A DNA stretch of 64,000 nucleotides from Lichenicola sp964249735 (GCA_964249735.1 CAXUDP010000005.1:1-64000); one strand, 5' to 3'; positions 27,613-36,689 are shown, counted from the stretch's first letter. Made by a program: numbers and translations. The notes: generated by a model from the sequence alone, not told the origin.

Positions 27613-28896
27613 TCAGCCATACCACTCGATCACCATCAGCCCATCCGCACCCTTCCCTCCGGCGCCCGAAGCGCCGCCGCCGCCACCACCTCCCGGCCAC
27701 AGCCCATTCGAGCCGAGCGTGCCACCGAAGCATGCACTGGCACCCAGTACGCCGAAGCTGGGACCACCGGCACCTCCCACGTTGATCGATCCGAGCTGGA
27801 AGCCGCTCTGCCCAGGTCCGACCCCGAACGAGCCGATGAAGTTGATGCTGGTGGTCGAGGGCAGACCGGCCGCTCCGCCTACTCCGACCTGTCCGGCCTG
27901 TCCTCCCGTGCCGTTGATCCCTCCCGAGACCTGCACGACGTTCGCGAACGTCGTTGTCGTGGAACCGTTTGTGCCCCCTCCCACCTGGATGGAATAGGAC
28001 GTCCCGGCAGCGACAGCGATCAGCACCTCCTCATAACCCCCGCCACCCCCGCCACCGCCGGGGTAGCCTGCACCAGCGCTCCCGCCGCTTCCTCCGGCCC
28101 CCCACATGCGCGCCAGAACCGACGACACGCCAGGCGGACATGTCCAACTGTAGGTGCCGGCCGCACCCCAGGCCGCGCGGTTCCGCGTGGTCGCTGCGGC
28201 AACGAAGGCAGTCGTCGCCAGCGCGAGGCTGGCATCGCCTGCGGAAGGTGTTGGCGCCGTGGGCGCTCCGGCGAACGCCGGAGACAGGATCGGCGCGGCC
28301 TGAGGCAACTTGACCGATACGAACGGTGCACCGGCAGCAGCCGTGATCATGCTCGGGTCGACTGCAGTCGCAGACCCGGGTACGACGATCTGCCACAGGG
28401 CCGTGTAGCCGGCAGGAACCGCCGACGGCGCTGTTGCGGCGAACACCACCCGCTGCTGCAGGATGGACGCCTGGGCCTGCCCGTTGCCCTGGGCGCCAAA
28501 CAAGGTCTGCCCCGGGTTGGCAGCGTTGTAGTAGGCGAGGGTTGAACTTCCTGCCTGGACCTCGACCACCCCACCGGAAATGATCGTTGTTCCGGTTCCA
28601 GGCAGGCTGACCACCACCGGAGCCGTGTTGATCCCGGTCTTGACCACCAGGTCACCATCCGGCGGAAGAGCACCATAATATCCGGCGTCGATTACCGTCG
28701 GCAGGGTCATGCTGCCTGGGCCGACTGTGACCGTCAGGCCACCGCCTGGAGTGCAAGCAAGCCCGTCGGCGTAGACGCTGCCGTCTCCGATCGTCATCTT
28801 GGCCAGGTAGCCAAGTGCGACCATCGTATTGCGAGATTGGAGCAACTGGTCCGTGTCGAGCGGCACGGCTCCAACATAGACGATTTGACGGTCCAC
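27613..28896 (-). CDS. Phage tail fibre with glycine-rich tip
   Basis: A 427-residue fibre. The middle has ASLALATTAFVAAAT, a repeat type common in tail fibres. The C-terminal 190 residues form a glycine-rich domain with GYPGGGGGGGGYEE and WPGGGGGGGGASG, as in phage fibre tips and receptor-binding ends. The GTG start at 28896 has GGAG seven bases upstream. It is the last gene of the tail operon, the usual fibre place. No fibre chaperone follows. Confidence 0.85.
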   Translation of the reverse strand: MDRQIVYVGAVPLDTDQLLQSRNTMVALGYLAKMTIGDGSVYADGLACTPGGGLTVTVGPGSMTLPTVIDAGYYGALPPDGDLVVKTGINTAPVVVSLPGTGTTIISGGVVEVQAGSSTLAYYNAANPGQTLFGAQGNGQAQASILQQRVVFAATAPSAVPAGYTALWQIVVPGSATAVDPSMITAAAGAPFVSVKLPQAAPILSPAFAGAPTAPTPSAGDASLALATTAFVAAATTRNRAAWGAAGTYSWTCPPGVSSVLARMWGAGGSGGSAGAGYPGGGGGGGGYEEVLIAVAAGTSYSIQVGGGTNGSTTTTFANVVQVSGGINGTGGQAGQVGVGGAAGLPSTTSINFIGSFGVGPGQSGFQLGSINVGGAGGPSFGVLGASACFGGTLGSNGLWPGGGGGGGASGAGGKGADGLMVIEWYG

Positions 28897-28979
28897 CGCT
28901 TCACTCCGGCTGTTAGTTCCGGCTGTCCCGCAGCCGGCAGTTGCGCAAGCAGTTCAGGTTCGATCAGAGATCGGACATA

Positions 28980-30287
28980 TCAGCTCGTTGTCGTGACCCA
29001 GGCGATGCTGCCAGCCGGGATCACTCGGCAGACCGCCTCATTCAGCGCCACTTGGTCCAACGTGATGGCAGCTCCGGTCCACAGCGTCACCGGATCGTCC
29101 GCCTCACGTATGCCGACCTGCTGGCTGCTCGGTATGTAGCTCGTGGCGACCGATCCCGGCTCGATCTGCCAACACTGCGTCAGCAACGGCGTGTCCATCA
29201 GGGAGCTCGACTGCCCGCCCAGCGTGATCGTGACGGTGCGGTTCGCCGCTGTGCCGGAAGGCAGGGTCGTCGACAGTCTCTGCCAAGTTCCGGTGATCGA
29301 AAGGGTCGCAGCCGCATAGGCTACGGCGCCATACTGGTCGCTGAAGCTGAGGCCGCAGGAGGTGAAGGTGTGGTCCGGTGGCAGCATCAGCCAAAACGAT
29401 GCCGTCACTGCGGATCCGGTCGTGACGATCTGGATGGACGGCCCCGTGATCGTGCCGCCGCTGTAGATGCCTACCTGCATGACCGGCATGTCGGTCCACA
29501 GAGCATTTGCGCCGGACGGATCGACATCCCATCTGGCGACGGCAGTGGCAGACGCCAGCTGGAAACCGCTCCAGCCGATGCTGTCCTTGATGAGGTTGAA
29601 CCCACGCGGCTCGATCAGCAGGCCCGCCGCATCACCGTCGCTGTAGACCGGTCGCAGGACATGGCGTCCTGCGATCTGCATCGCGCCATCAGCGTCGATG
29701 AAGCTCGCGTCCGACTCCCGCCGGGTCGTCTTCCCGTCGGTCGACACCGCAACGAGGTACTGGAACGGAAGGGTCGAGGATCCGAGGCGCAAGCCCGCGG
29801 TCCCATAACCCCCACCTCCGCCGGCCCCACTAACCGCTGCGCTTCCATAGCCGCCGGTGTCAGCAGACCGGAACGGCTCGAACAGGATCGGTGCCCCTCC
29901 CAGCAGGGCGGCAACTGCCTGCGAGACCGCCGACCGCGTCGCACGTGGAAGCAGCAGGTTCGCGCTGATCCTGCTACGGAATCCGCTATCCGACTCCCCC
30001 GCCATTCGCTTGATCGTCGTGCCGAAGAAATCGGCGCAGATCATGTCGAGGAAGCTGCCTGTCGCGGACGAGATCCTGCTCTGCTGCACGACGAACTGGA
30101 TGAGCGCGTAGCAGTATGCCCATCCGCAGCCTATGCCGGACAGGACCCCATCCAGCACTGGCGTGGCGCTGGTCGTCGCACCCGGTGCGGTGAGCGGAAA
30201 CCATGACGGCGGCAAGACCGCGCGCATCCGCGATATCATGTCTGCACAGGTACCGGTGCCGGTCCCGCCTGGCCCTGAGCCGCTCAT
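28980..30287 (-). CDS. Baseplate end protein fused to fibre-type domain
   Basis: A 435-residue protein. Its place after baseplate J equals Mu gp48 (DUF2313/P2 gpI-like). The N-terminal 140 residues (CADMISRMRAVLPPSWF) agree with that role. A Gly-rich hinge (about 145-165) leads to a C-terminal domain with LLIEPRGFNLI and SYIPSSQQ, the pattern of sugar-binding domains found at fibre and spike ends. So one protein seems to join the baseplate to a receptor-binding domain. Overlaps baseplate J by ATGA. Confidence 0.7.
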   Translation of the reverse strand: MSGSGPGGTGTGTCADMISRMRAVLPPSWFPLTAPGATTSATPVLDGVLSGIGCGWAYCYALIQFVVQQSRISSATGSFLDMICADFFGTTIKRMAGESDSGFRSRISANLLLPRATRSAVSQAVAALLGGAPILFEPFRSADTGGYGSAAVSGAGGGGGYGTAGLRLGSSTLPFQYLVAVSTDGKTTRRESDASFIDADGAMQIAGRHVLRPVYSDGDAAGLLIEPRGFNLIKDSIGWSGFQLASATAVARWDVDPSGANALWTDMPVMQVGIYSGGTITGPSIQIVTTGSAVTASFWLMLPPDHTFTSCGLSFSDQYGAVAYAAATLSITGTWQRLSTTLPSGTAANRTVTITLGGQSSSLMDTPLLTQCWQIEPGSVATSYIPSSQQVGIREADDPVTLWTGAAITLDQVALNEAVCRVIPAGSIAWVTTTS

Positions 30288-31390
30288 GCGAGGAGAACGG
30301 CAATGGTGAAGACACCGGACCTGACGACGGTGCCCGCCTGTCCCCCGACATCTCCCCCTGCCCCATCGAGTAGGACGTCCTGCACGTTCGAGACGTTGGC
30401 GTCGGCATCGTAGCAGAGCCCGGCGATGCGCGAGATCCGAAGCGCCTGACCAACTCCGAGACCGTTGATGTAGCTCGCAAGTGCTGCGTTGACGTTGGAC
30501 TGCACCGATGTGCCGTTCGCAGACGGGTTGATCGTCAGGGTCAGGCTGATAGCGGCCGTCAGCAAGGTCGGACCGGCGATCGAGATCGATGTACCGATCG
30601 GCCGGACCTCATCGACGGCAGCTGAGACCGATGCAAGCAGCGCTGCGGTCGGGTCGCCACTTCCATCATCCACGATGATGTGCACGTGCCCGGGCATGGA
30701 ACTACCATCGGCGGCCACGTTTTCCTGGATGCTGTAGGTCAGGTTCTGCTGCACCGAGGCGATCGCATACACGAGTGCCTGCTCGGTCGCCTGCGCCCGG
30801 GTGTTGATGTAGGTGACGAAGCGCAGCCGGAGTGCCGCGTCCGTCTCCGCTCCCTGGCCGCCGGTGAAGGCGGTCGGGTTCGACACGATGTCGATGCCCG
30901 GGATCGCCGTTCCAAGGACGTTGACGACGCCGCTCTGCACGTTGCCTGCAGGACCCGGCACCGTCGCCTGCACCTGGACCGTGACCGATGCTGTCCCCGC
31001 CGGACGCGTGTAGGGGCCGTTGACCACCGCGAACGTCTGGGAACCGTCACTCGAGCGTACGGTCGCGCCAGTGTTGATCGTAGCACTCTGCGTCGCAGGG
31101 CTGAAAGACGACAACACGACGCTGCCCGACGCGCTTGTCGCCGCCAGCCGGGTCATGCCGAAATCCTGTATCCAGCTGTCGGCATCGCTGCCGATGCTGG
31201 TCGCCAACCGTGTCATCGTCAGCACCTGCAGAACCAGATACTGCAGCCAGAGCCCGACGGAGGCCGAAGCCTCAAGGATAGCGCGCATGACCGATCCCAC
31301 GGTCAGGTCGATCAGGCTGGAGCACGCTCCCTGAACGGTGGAAGCCATGCTGTCGACGAGGGTCGAGAAGTTCTGCAGGGAAAGCTGCAT
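30284..31390 (-). CDS. Baseplate J-like protein (Mu gp47 / P2 gpJ)
   Basis: A 368-residue baseplate wedge protein. The central region (GVVNVLGTAIPGIDIVSNPTA, ETDAALRLRFVTYI) and the order W-J-I identify it as baseplate J. In Mu and P2 it forms the wedge around the hub and connects fibres to the tube. The frame starts directly after the W-like gene stop and overlaps the next gene (ATGA). Confidence 0.93.
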   Translation of the reverse strand: MQLSLQNFSTLVDSMASTVQGACSSLIDLTVGSVMRAILEASASVGLWLQYLVLQVLTMTRLATSIGSDADSWIQDFGMTRLAATSASGSVVLSSFSPATQSATINTGATVRSSDGSQTFAVVNGPYTRPAGTASVTVQVQATVPGPAGNVQSGVVNVLGTAIPGIDIVSNPTAFTGGQGAETDAALRLRFVTYINTRAQATEQALVYAIASVQQNLTYSIQENVAADGSSMPGHVHIIVDDGSGDPTAALLASVSAAVDEVRPIGTSISIAGPTLLTAAISLTLTINPSANGTSVQSNVNAALASYINGLGVGQALRISRIAGLCYDADANVSNVQDVLLDGAGGDVGGQAGTVVRSGVFTIAVLLA

Positions 31391-31759
31391 CTAGCCTCCG
31401 ATCGGCAAGGTAAGTGTCTGGCTGCTGCCCGACACCGCGTCGGTGTAGGTGATCGCTGCGAGAACGACCCCTGGCGAGCCGCCGGACAGCACGACCTGAG
31501 GTTCGGGAGTCGTCGAGACCGCTGCCTCGTACGCCATCTGCGCCTTGATGATCGCCACGATCTGCTGTTGCGAGGCGACCGTACCGATCAGGCCGGGCAG
31601 ACCGGCGCCGTAGGAAAGCTGCCAGATATAAGTCGCAGCGCCGGTAAGCAACCGATGCAGGACCCGCTGCTGGGTTTCCAGATTCGTCGTGACAACCGCG
31701 AGGTCGCCCGTAGCGCCAAGCTGGAGGTCCTCTCCCACCACATGTGCCAGATCAGCCAT
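31391..31759 (-). CDS. Baseplate protein W / gp25-like
   Basis: A 122-residue gp25-like wedge protein (Mu gp46, P2 gpW). The stretch DLQLGATGDLAVVTTNLETQ and YIWQLSYGAGLPGLIG match the family's style. In contractile tails it links the wedge to the first sheath ring. The ATG at 31759 overlaps the V-like gene end by eight bases; the longer frame is rejected as it lies inside that gene. Confidence 0.8.
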   Translation of the reverse strand: MADLAHVVGEDLQLGATGDLAVVTTNLETQQRVLHRLLTGAATYIWQLSYGAGLPGLIGTVASQQQIVAIIKAQMAYEAAVSTTPEPQVVLSGGSPGVVLAAITYTDAVSGSSQTLTLPIGG

Positions 31760-32288
31760 GGGACGGCTCCGGCATACCTGAAGCGCCCTGCCCCGGCTGC
31801 ACGGCCGAGTGCACGTGACTGGCCAGGCTGACGTTCGCAGCGACAACATCGCCGGTGACGCTCAACGTCCCGTCCAGGACCACAGTGCCCCTGAGAAAGA
31901 TACTTCCCTTCGTCAGGTGCACGTAGTTGCCGCCGTCCAGGAAGATCCCGAGCTCACCCGGCTGGACCGGGCTTCCGGTCGCCGGACTGGACGGAGGCAT
32001 GAGAATGACGTCGAACAACCGCGCGACGACAACCGGATGCTCCGCGTCACCCTCCACCGGGACCACAAGCACCTGGGTTCCGATCTCCGCTGGACAGGCG
32101 ATGCGCAGGCCGCTCGCCGCGATCGCGCCATCCGGGATCCAGCCGCTTTCCAGCCCTTCGGGCTGGATCGTGACCTTGACCGCGTGCGATACGGCATCGA
32201 CGCTGGTCACGAGTGCGTGGCGAGGCTGACCAAGAGCACCGGCCTGCGTCGCCGCATGAAGCTTCACCGTCTCCAGCCAGTCACTCAT
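31752..32288 (-). CDS. Baseplate spike protein V (Mu gp45-like)
   Basis: A 178-residue protein with an OB-fold N-terminal half and a beta-helical C-terminal half (GNYVHLTKGSIFLRGTVVLDGTL). It ends in SHVHSAVQPGQ; an HxH at this place binds the iron ion at the needle tip in P2 gpV and phi92 gp138. It would be the membrane-piercing spike. Order D-V-W-J is that of P2 and Mu. Confidence 0.88.
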   Translation of the reverse strand: MSDWLETVKLHAATQAGALGQPRHALVTSVDAVSHAVKVTIQPEGLESGWIPDGAIAASGLRIACPAEIGTQVLVVPVEGDAEHPVVVARLFDVILMPPSSPATGSPVQPGELGIFLDGGNYVHLTKGSIFLRGTVVLDGTLSVTGDVVAANVSLASHVHSAVQPGQGASGMPEPSHG

Positions 32289-33366
32289 TGCCGGTCACTC
32301 CAGGGTCAGACCGTCCGGTGATGTGCTGGATGAAGCCCTTCTCCAGCGACATCTGCCGCTCGATCTGGTCGAGCGTGTACATCCCGTCCCAACCGGTCCC
32401 GGTGCCGACGAGCCTTGCCCGGTTCCGCGTCGTCAGCTCCAGCTCGCCCGCCATCATGCCCCTGATGACGCGCTGGTGCGCACGCAGCTGCGAGTAGGTG
32501 GTCTGGGCCAGAGCGTCCGCCTGGTCTGCGAGCAGGTTCGGCTTCAGCACGAGGAACTGCTTGGCAGTGGCATCCGCGGTCTTCGGAAACACGCTGTTCA
32601 CCTGTCGTCTCTGCCGACTGTTCCAGCTTGCGACCGTCACCTGGATCGGTCCGGACAGCCCGACCATCCGCTCCATGGTGAGATCCGATATCGAGAGCGT
32701 CGGCGAGGCCGACCCAGCCTCCGGCGCCACGTATGTGATGTCGAAGGTGTCGGAGTCCTGATTGGCAGCCTGCTTGAAGTGCAGGGTCGTGCCGTCGACC
32801 CAAAGGTCATAACCTTCGAGGTTGGCAAGCTCTGCCAGCAGGTCCCAGCCGTTGGCGTGGCGGGAGAACGCTCCGAATGCCGCCTTCGTATGCTGGATCT
32901 GATAGTATTGTCCGACCAACCCGCTTGTCGCATCGACGTCCGCCGACAATCCGCAGGCACCCGCCAATATCGTTGCGAGTTCAGAACTTGTATGGTTCAG
33001 GTAGGCATCCTGTAGAGGCATGTCGATCAGCCGGGCCGCATGATCGCGACCTTCGAGCGACACTAGACCACTCACCTGATCGAGTCCGACTCGATCCACC
33101 CCACCGGTGATCATCGACGTCCAGTCGAGGTCACCTTCCGATGCACCCAAAGGGAGAAAACTGAAGTCGATCTCGGCGTCCAGGGTCTCCTGGTCGATCC
33201 AGTCTTGTCCAAGCGTACGGGCGATCTCGTTGAAGCTCGCATGCACGCGGAAACTGGCCGCCTGGGAGCCGCGCCGGGACACGATCTCTGCGGAACGACA
33301 CCCGTTCACCGGTGTGCCGTTGATGATGAGACGGATGCGAGGCCGCCTGACAATGCTTGCGCTCAT
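32281..33366 (-). CDS. Baseplate hub protein D (Mu gp44-like)
   Basis: A 361-residue hub protein (late control D / gp27-like). Stretches such as VNGTPVNGCRSAEIVSRR and LWVDGTTLHFKQ match this group. It sits between the tube and the spike. The ATG at 33366 overlaps the LysM-like gene's stop (ATGA). The longer frame upstream is rejected. Confidence 0.86.
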   Translation of the reverse strand: MSASIVRRPRIRLIINGTPVNGCRSAEIVSRRGSQAASFRVHASFNEIARTLGQDWIDQETLDAEIDFSFLPLGASEGDLDWTSMITGGVDRVGLDQVSGLVSLEGRDHAARLIDMPLQDAYLNHTSSELATILAGACGLSADVDATSGLVGQYYQIQHTKAAFGAFSRHANGWDLLAELANLEGYDLWVDGTTLHFKQAANQDSDTFDITYVAPEAGSASPTLSISDLTMERMVGLSGPIQVTVASWNSRQRRQVNSVFPKTADATAKQFLVLKPNLLADQADALAQTTYSQLRAHQRVIRGMMAGELELTTRNRARLVGTGTGWDGMYTLDQIERQMSLEKGFIQHITGRSDPGVTGNE

Positions 33367-33551
33367 GTGGGAGGCAATCCACCCGTGGCACTCGTATCGA
33401 GGCTCGGCAACAGCAGCGTCGTCAGGCCGAAGATCAACGGATCCGTGATGTTGTTGAGGGACGCTATCCTGTACCACTGTGTGGCATCGCCCAGTTCCTG
33501 CGCTGCGAGCGCGAAAAGGTTGGTTCCGGCGACCACGACTGTTCGCATCAT
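33363..33551 (-). CDS. Tail protein X, LysM-like
   Basis: A 62-residue protein (MMRTVVVAGTNLFALAAQEL, then DATQWYRIASLNNITDP). It resembles P2 gpX and other LysM-like hub clips of about 60-70 residues. In P2 gpX lies next to the hub gene. The double ATG at 33551/33548 leaves the first residue uncertain. Coupled to the hub gene by ATGA. Confidence 0.78.
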   Translation of the reverse strand: MMRTVVVAGTNLFALAAQELGDATQWYRIASLNNITDPLIFGLTTLLLPSLDTSATGGLPPT

Positions 33552-33555
33552 CACC

Positions 33556-34443
33556 TCAGGAATGAACGAGGGGTGCAGGTAGCTGTGCCGTGGCCGAAGC
33601 CACGTTCGAGTTCGTCCTGTTGAGGTATCCTCCGCCACGAACCAGCGCAGCCAGTGCGGCCGCCTGTGCGGTCGCCGCGGCGAGAGCGGAGGCAGACGTG
33701 AAGGACAATCCGCCAGCCGGCGCCGCGAGGTGTCCCACGGAAGCTGCGTTGATCGCGGTGGAGACGGTCGCCGCCGCTGCTGTCAGGTTGCCCTGGATCT
33801 GCGCATAGCCGGAAGAATTACCCGCTATTGCAGCCGGGATGATCGAGGAAGTCGTGGCAAGGCCGGTTGCCACCGATCCCATCATGACGGCGGAAGCGGC
33901 ACCTGATGCGGCGGCAGCCCCGCCGGCCAGGGCTGCATAGCTGGATACGGCCGCAACACCGGCCTGCAGAACGCCCTGCGCGTTCGACAGGTCGCCCTGC
34001 ATGGCGAGATCGGCACCCGATGCGTCTCCCGTCACGTCGCCGGGATCCGGCACAATTTCCGTCCGGATCCTGTAGGAGATGACGGCGCCCTGATCCTGAT
34101 AATCGTATTCGAAGTGGACGATGATGACGTTGAACATGTAGTCGCCGAAGCTCAGTCCGTACGGGCTGCCCTGCTGCCGCATGAAATCCAGCCTGCGCGC
34201 GCGTTGCGCAGCGTCCGGACCGACGAACATGCCGCGCCACGCGATCGTACCCGGATCGGCTCCCATCGCATCAATGATCCGGCCGCCGCCCGGGGTCTTG
34301 TGGATCGTGACCGCCTGCGCGCCGCCGATGCTGATCCGCCCCGGAACCTCGTGCCCCTCCAGGACGAGCTCACCGATGATGAGCGGAGCCGGGCGTACCA
34401 GCAGGGACGCAGCCGCGGACAGCAGCCCGAGATAGCCGCTCAC
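33556..34443 (-). CDS. Tail/baseplate protein in Mu gp43 position
   Basis: A 295-residue protein starting with GTG, overlapping the previous gene's stop (GTGA). The N-terminal 130 residues (GGRIIDAMGADPGTIAWRGM, SPYGLSFGDYMFNVIIVHFE) resemble baseplate-associated proteins, and the position fits the Mu gp43 or DNA-circulation protein N. The C-terminal half is Ala/Ser/Gly-rich and hydrophobic, like part of a tape measure. The role is not certain. Confidence 0.62.
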   Translation of the reverse strand: MSGYLGLLSAAASLLVRPAPLIIGELVLEGHEVPGRISIGGAQAVTIHKTPGGGRIIDAMGADPGTIAWRGMFVGPDAAQRARRLDFMRQQGSPYGLSFGDYMFNVIIVHFEYDYQDQGAVISYRIRTEIVPDPGDVTGDASGADLAMQGDLSNAQGVLQAGVAAVSSYAALAGGAAAASGAASAVMMGSVATGLATTSSIIPAAIAGNSSGYAQIQGNLTAAAATVSTAINAASVGHLAAPAGGLSFTSASALAAATAQAAALAALVRGGGYLNRTNSNVASATAQLPAPLVHS

Positions 34444-35729
34444 TGCGGGATCTGCATGCCGGAGTGGATCGGCACCGCCCGGAGGTTCACCCGGGACGGC
34501 CCGTGCGCCGGCAGGGACGCCTGGCTTGCCTGTGACGACGCAGCGACCTGTCCCAGCCTCCGCCCGTCGATGACCACATCACCTGTCAGGCTCACCATCA
34601 TCATCCGTCCCGCCTCCATGCCTTGGCCGCCTTCCGCGACAGCGCCGGGGCCAGCCGCCTGTCGGCTGTCAGCGCTGCCCTGCATGACGCCGCCGGTCGA
34701 GGACGCGCCTGGTCTGCCGGCCGTGAAGGCAGGCGGCACGACCTGCCGTTGCAGCACGTCCTGGCTCAGCTCCCTCCGTGGCGCTGACACGACGCTGCGC
34801 TGCAAGACGGCAAGACGGTGTTGTGCATCGCTCGTCGAACCGAACCCCGGCACCTCCAGCGGAAGGCTGCGGCTCGCGGACGACGAAGCGGGGCGGCCGG
34901 TCGCCTCGCCGTGAGACGCTCCCGGCGCCGCGTACATGATCTCCATGCCGGCCTTGCGACCCGGATCGACACCGTCGGCCGATGTTGCGGCGTCGCGCAG
35001 GCTTGGCCGCGAGATGATCAACGACAGGGCCTTCCTGCCTCCGGTTACCCTGCCGGCTGCTTGAAGGGCCGCCGACCGCGGCGGAGCCCTCGATGCCTGC
35101 TCCTGTCCGCTGCGGGTGGAGCGGCCGCCACCTCCACCTGCCAGAACGGTCTCGACCGGTACCAGCGGCGAGCGCAGCGGAGACGCCGGCGAGGCCATCT
35201 CGACCGCTGCCAATGGCGGCCGCAGTTGCGACACCGACTTCACGGCCTCCCGTTTCCCCGGCACCGATGCGGCCGAAACGACCCTCACACTGTCCTCCGT
35301 CCGACCGTTCTCCTGATCCGCAACCTCGGCGGGCAGACGTGCATCACGGGTGCGCGTCCCGGAAGTGGCCGCCGCCACCGCCCGAGTCGGAGCCGGCATG
35401 GCAGCCACCACCTCATGGCCGGGCCGCAACGAGGCGGTCGCCATCGCCTGCAGGCTGCCCACCGGTGCCGGACCGGCGACAGGCCATGCCGTCGCATCGG
35501 CGACCGTCTGGGGGGGAGATGGCAGATCCAGCCGGTGCAGCCTGGCCGGAAGCGGAAGATCACGCGAACCAAGCCGGGTCAGCCGGGCAGCCAGAGCCGC
35601 AAGCTTGTCCAGCCTCCGGCTGCCCTTCCCACCCAGAACGGCGAACCGCATGTCCCCGCGCCGACCAGTCGACGGATCCTGGTTCTTCCGGTCCAGCAGG
35701 GCCAAACCGATGCGGTGCGACAGGATCAA
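34440..35729 (-). CDS. Protein in tape-measure position, atypical
   Basis: A 429-residue protein between the tail chaperone and the gp43-like gene, where the tape measure should be. It is rich in Ala, Ser, Pro and Arg, lacks a membrane segment and shows no coiled coil. The C-terminal GDVVIDGRRLGQVAASSQ and ASLPAHGPSRVNLRAVP match the small terminal motif seen in many tape measures. It begins with TTG behind GGGAGG. If it is the ruler, the tail would be short (about 65 nm at 0.15 nm per residue). It could instead be a fragment or another tail factor. Confidence 0.55.
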   Translation of the reverse strand: MILSHRIGLALLDRKNQDPSTGRRGDMRFAVLGGKGSRRLDKLAALAARLTRLGSRDLPLPARLHRLDLPSPPQTVADATAWPVAGPAPVGSLQAMATASLRPGHEVVAAMPAPTRAVAAATSGTRTRDARLPAEVADQENGRTEDSVRVVSAASVPGKREAVKSVSQLRPPLAAVEMASPASPLRSPLVPVETVLAGGGGGRSTRSGQEQASRAPPRSAALQAAGRVTGGRKALSLIISRPSLRDAATSADGVDPGRKAGMEIMYAAPGASHGEATGRPASSSASRSLPLEVPGFGSTSDAQHRLAVLQRSVVSAPRRELSQDVLQRQVVPPAFTAGRPGASSTGGVMQGSADSRQAAGPGAVAEGGQGMEAGRMMMVSLTGDVVIDGRRLGQVAASSQASQASLPAHGPSRVNLRAVPIHSGMQIPQ

Positions 35730-35764
35730 GCTCGCCTCCCTTCGCCGGATCAGGACCCGTTGCT

Positions 35765-36258
35765 TCAGCCGACCACCGACCAGCTGAAGGAGCCCCAGTC
35801 GAAAACCTGCCCGTCGAGTTCACCAAGGGCGACACAACAGGCAAGACGTCGTGTTTCCGACATGTTCATGACTTCCGACCACGGCACTCCCCCCTTCACC
35901 AGGAACAGGACCTGGCGAAGCAGGGAGTGCCTGCTCAGTTTTTTGCGGTATCGAGCTCCCGATCACCCTGCCCGCCCATTTCCGTCTCGTCCGGATAATG
36001 CACGCGCGCCAAGGCCTCCATGCCGACGTTGCCGATCCGCCGTCCGAGCTCGCGGACGCCTTCCTTGGTGACCGGCATCATGACCGGCTTGCCATCGATC
36101 GCGTTGACCGAGCAGATCATCAGCGCGTACCGCATCCAGGCGGACGAGGATGCCGCAGTTCCGGCAGCCTCGATCAGGTCGAGCATGTCGCCCGGGTTTG
36201 CCTCGCGCAGCGCGAAGCGTCGTCCGTCGCCGCTGTCGATCTCCGCTGGCAGTGCCAT
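35765..36258 (-). CDS. Tail assembly chaperone, -1 frameshift product
   Basis: The long form of the tail chaperone. Reading shifts by -1 at A AAA AAC (35944 to 35938), right before the normal stop, and goes on for 57 codons to TGA at 35765-35767. The added part contains FLVKGGVPWSEVMNMSETRR and VALGELDGQVFDWGSFSW, the style of the T or E' extension in lambda, P2 and Mu chaperones. Together it measures 164 residues. The long and short forms bind the tape measure and tube during tail assembly. No other in-frame route links these parts. Confidence 0.83.
35935..36258 (-). CDS. Tail assembly chaperone, short form
   Basis: The 107-residue unshifted form (MALPAEIDSGDGRRFALREA...DTAKN). A gene of this size between the tube and tape gene is the gpG/gpE/gp41 counterpart. 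Its last codons GCA AAA AAC TGA hold the slippery heptamer. It starts one base inside the tube gene stop (TGATG). Confidence 0.85.
   Translation of the reverse strand: MALPAEIDSGDGRRFALREANPGDMLDLIEAAGTAASSSAWMRYALMICSVNAIDGKPVMMPVTKEGVRELGRRIGNVGMEALARVHYPDETEMGGQGDRELDTAKN
35938..35944 (-). promoter_or_regulatory. -1 ribosomal slippery site A AAA AAC
   Basis: On the minus strand the heptamer reads A AAA AAC in the zero frame of the short chaperone, directly before TGA. It is the strongest class of bacterial -1 site. The -1 frame after it is open for 57 codons. No stem was worked out downstream. Confidence 0.85.
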
Positions 36259-36683
36259 CAGAGACGGTTCCTCTGGCTGGCATAGAAGCTGACCACCTGC
36301 TTGACGATGTTCTCGGCCTGGTAGTGGCCGGCATGGGTCAAGGTCAGCGACACACCGACGAACTCGTAGGTGCTGGTCGAGCCGTCCGCCTCCGACACGT
36401 ACTGGTAGACCGTTCCGGAACCGATCACGCCCGAGTTCCAGAATGCCGCCTCGATCGCGGCCACCAAGTCATCAAGCGCCGACGACCCGCGGTCGACCTG
36501 GAACTGCCCGCGCCATCCCGCCGGGGTGTTGAACTCGATCGGCACGCTGTTCAGCGGGTCGGAACGCTGCTGGCGCACCTCCTGCTGGGCCTGGAACCCG
36601 GTCACGTCGCGCAGGTCGAGCCGCGTGCCGTTCCAGAGAAGAACGACTTGGCAGTCACGGCCGATACTGTAGGGATTACCCAA
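36258..36683 (-). CDS. Tail tube protein
   Basis: A 141-residue tube protein after the sheath. The size and the phrases TGFQAQQEVRQQRSDPLNSVP and GWRGQFQVDRGSSALDDLV fit contractile-tail tubes. It starts with TTG, supported by a perfect AAGGAGG six bases upstream; the next ATG would remove the first beta strand. The stop overlaps the chaperone start. Confidence 0.85.
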   Translation of the reverse strand: MGNPYSIGRDCQVVLLWNGTRLDLRDVTGFQAQQEVRQQRSDPLNSVPIEFNTPAGWRGQFQVDRGSSALDDLVAAIEAAFWNSGVIGSGTVYQYVSEADGSTSTYEFVGVSLTLTHAGHYQAENIVKQVVSFYASQRNRL

Positions 36684-36689
36684 TCGAGG

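Noticed and set aside
27640..28120. Glycine runs in the fibre gene as a phase-variable repeat
   Set aside because: The glycine codons are mixed, so there is no homopolymer or exact tandem repeat for slippage.
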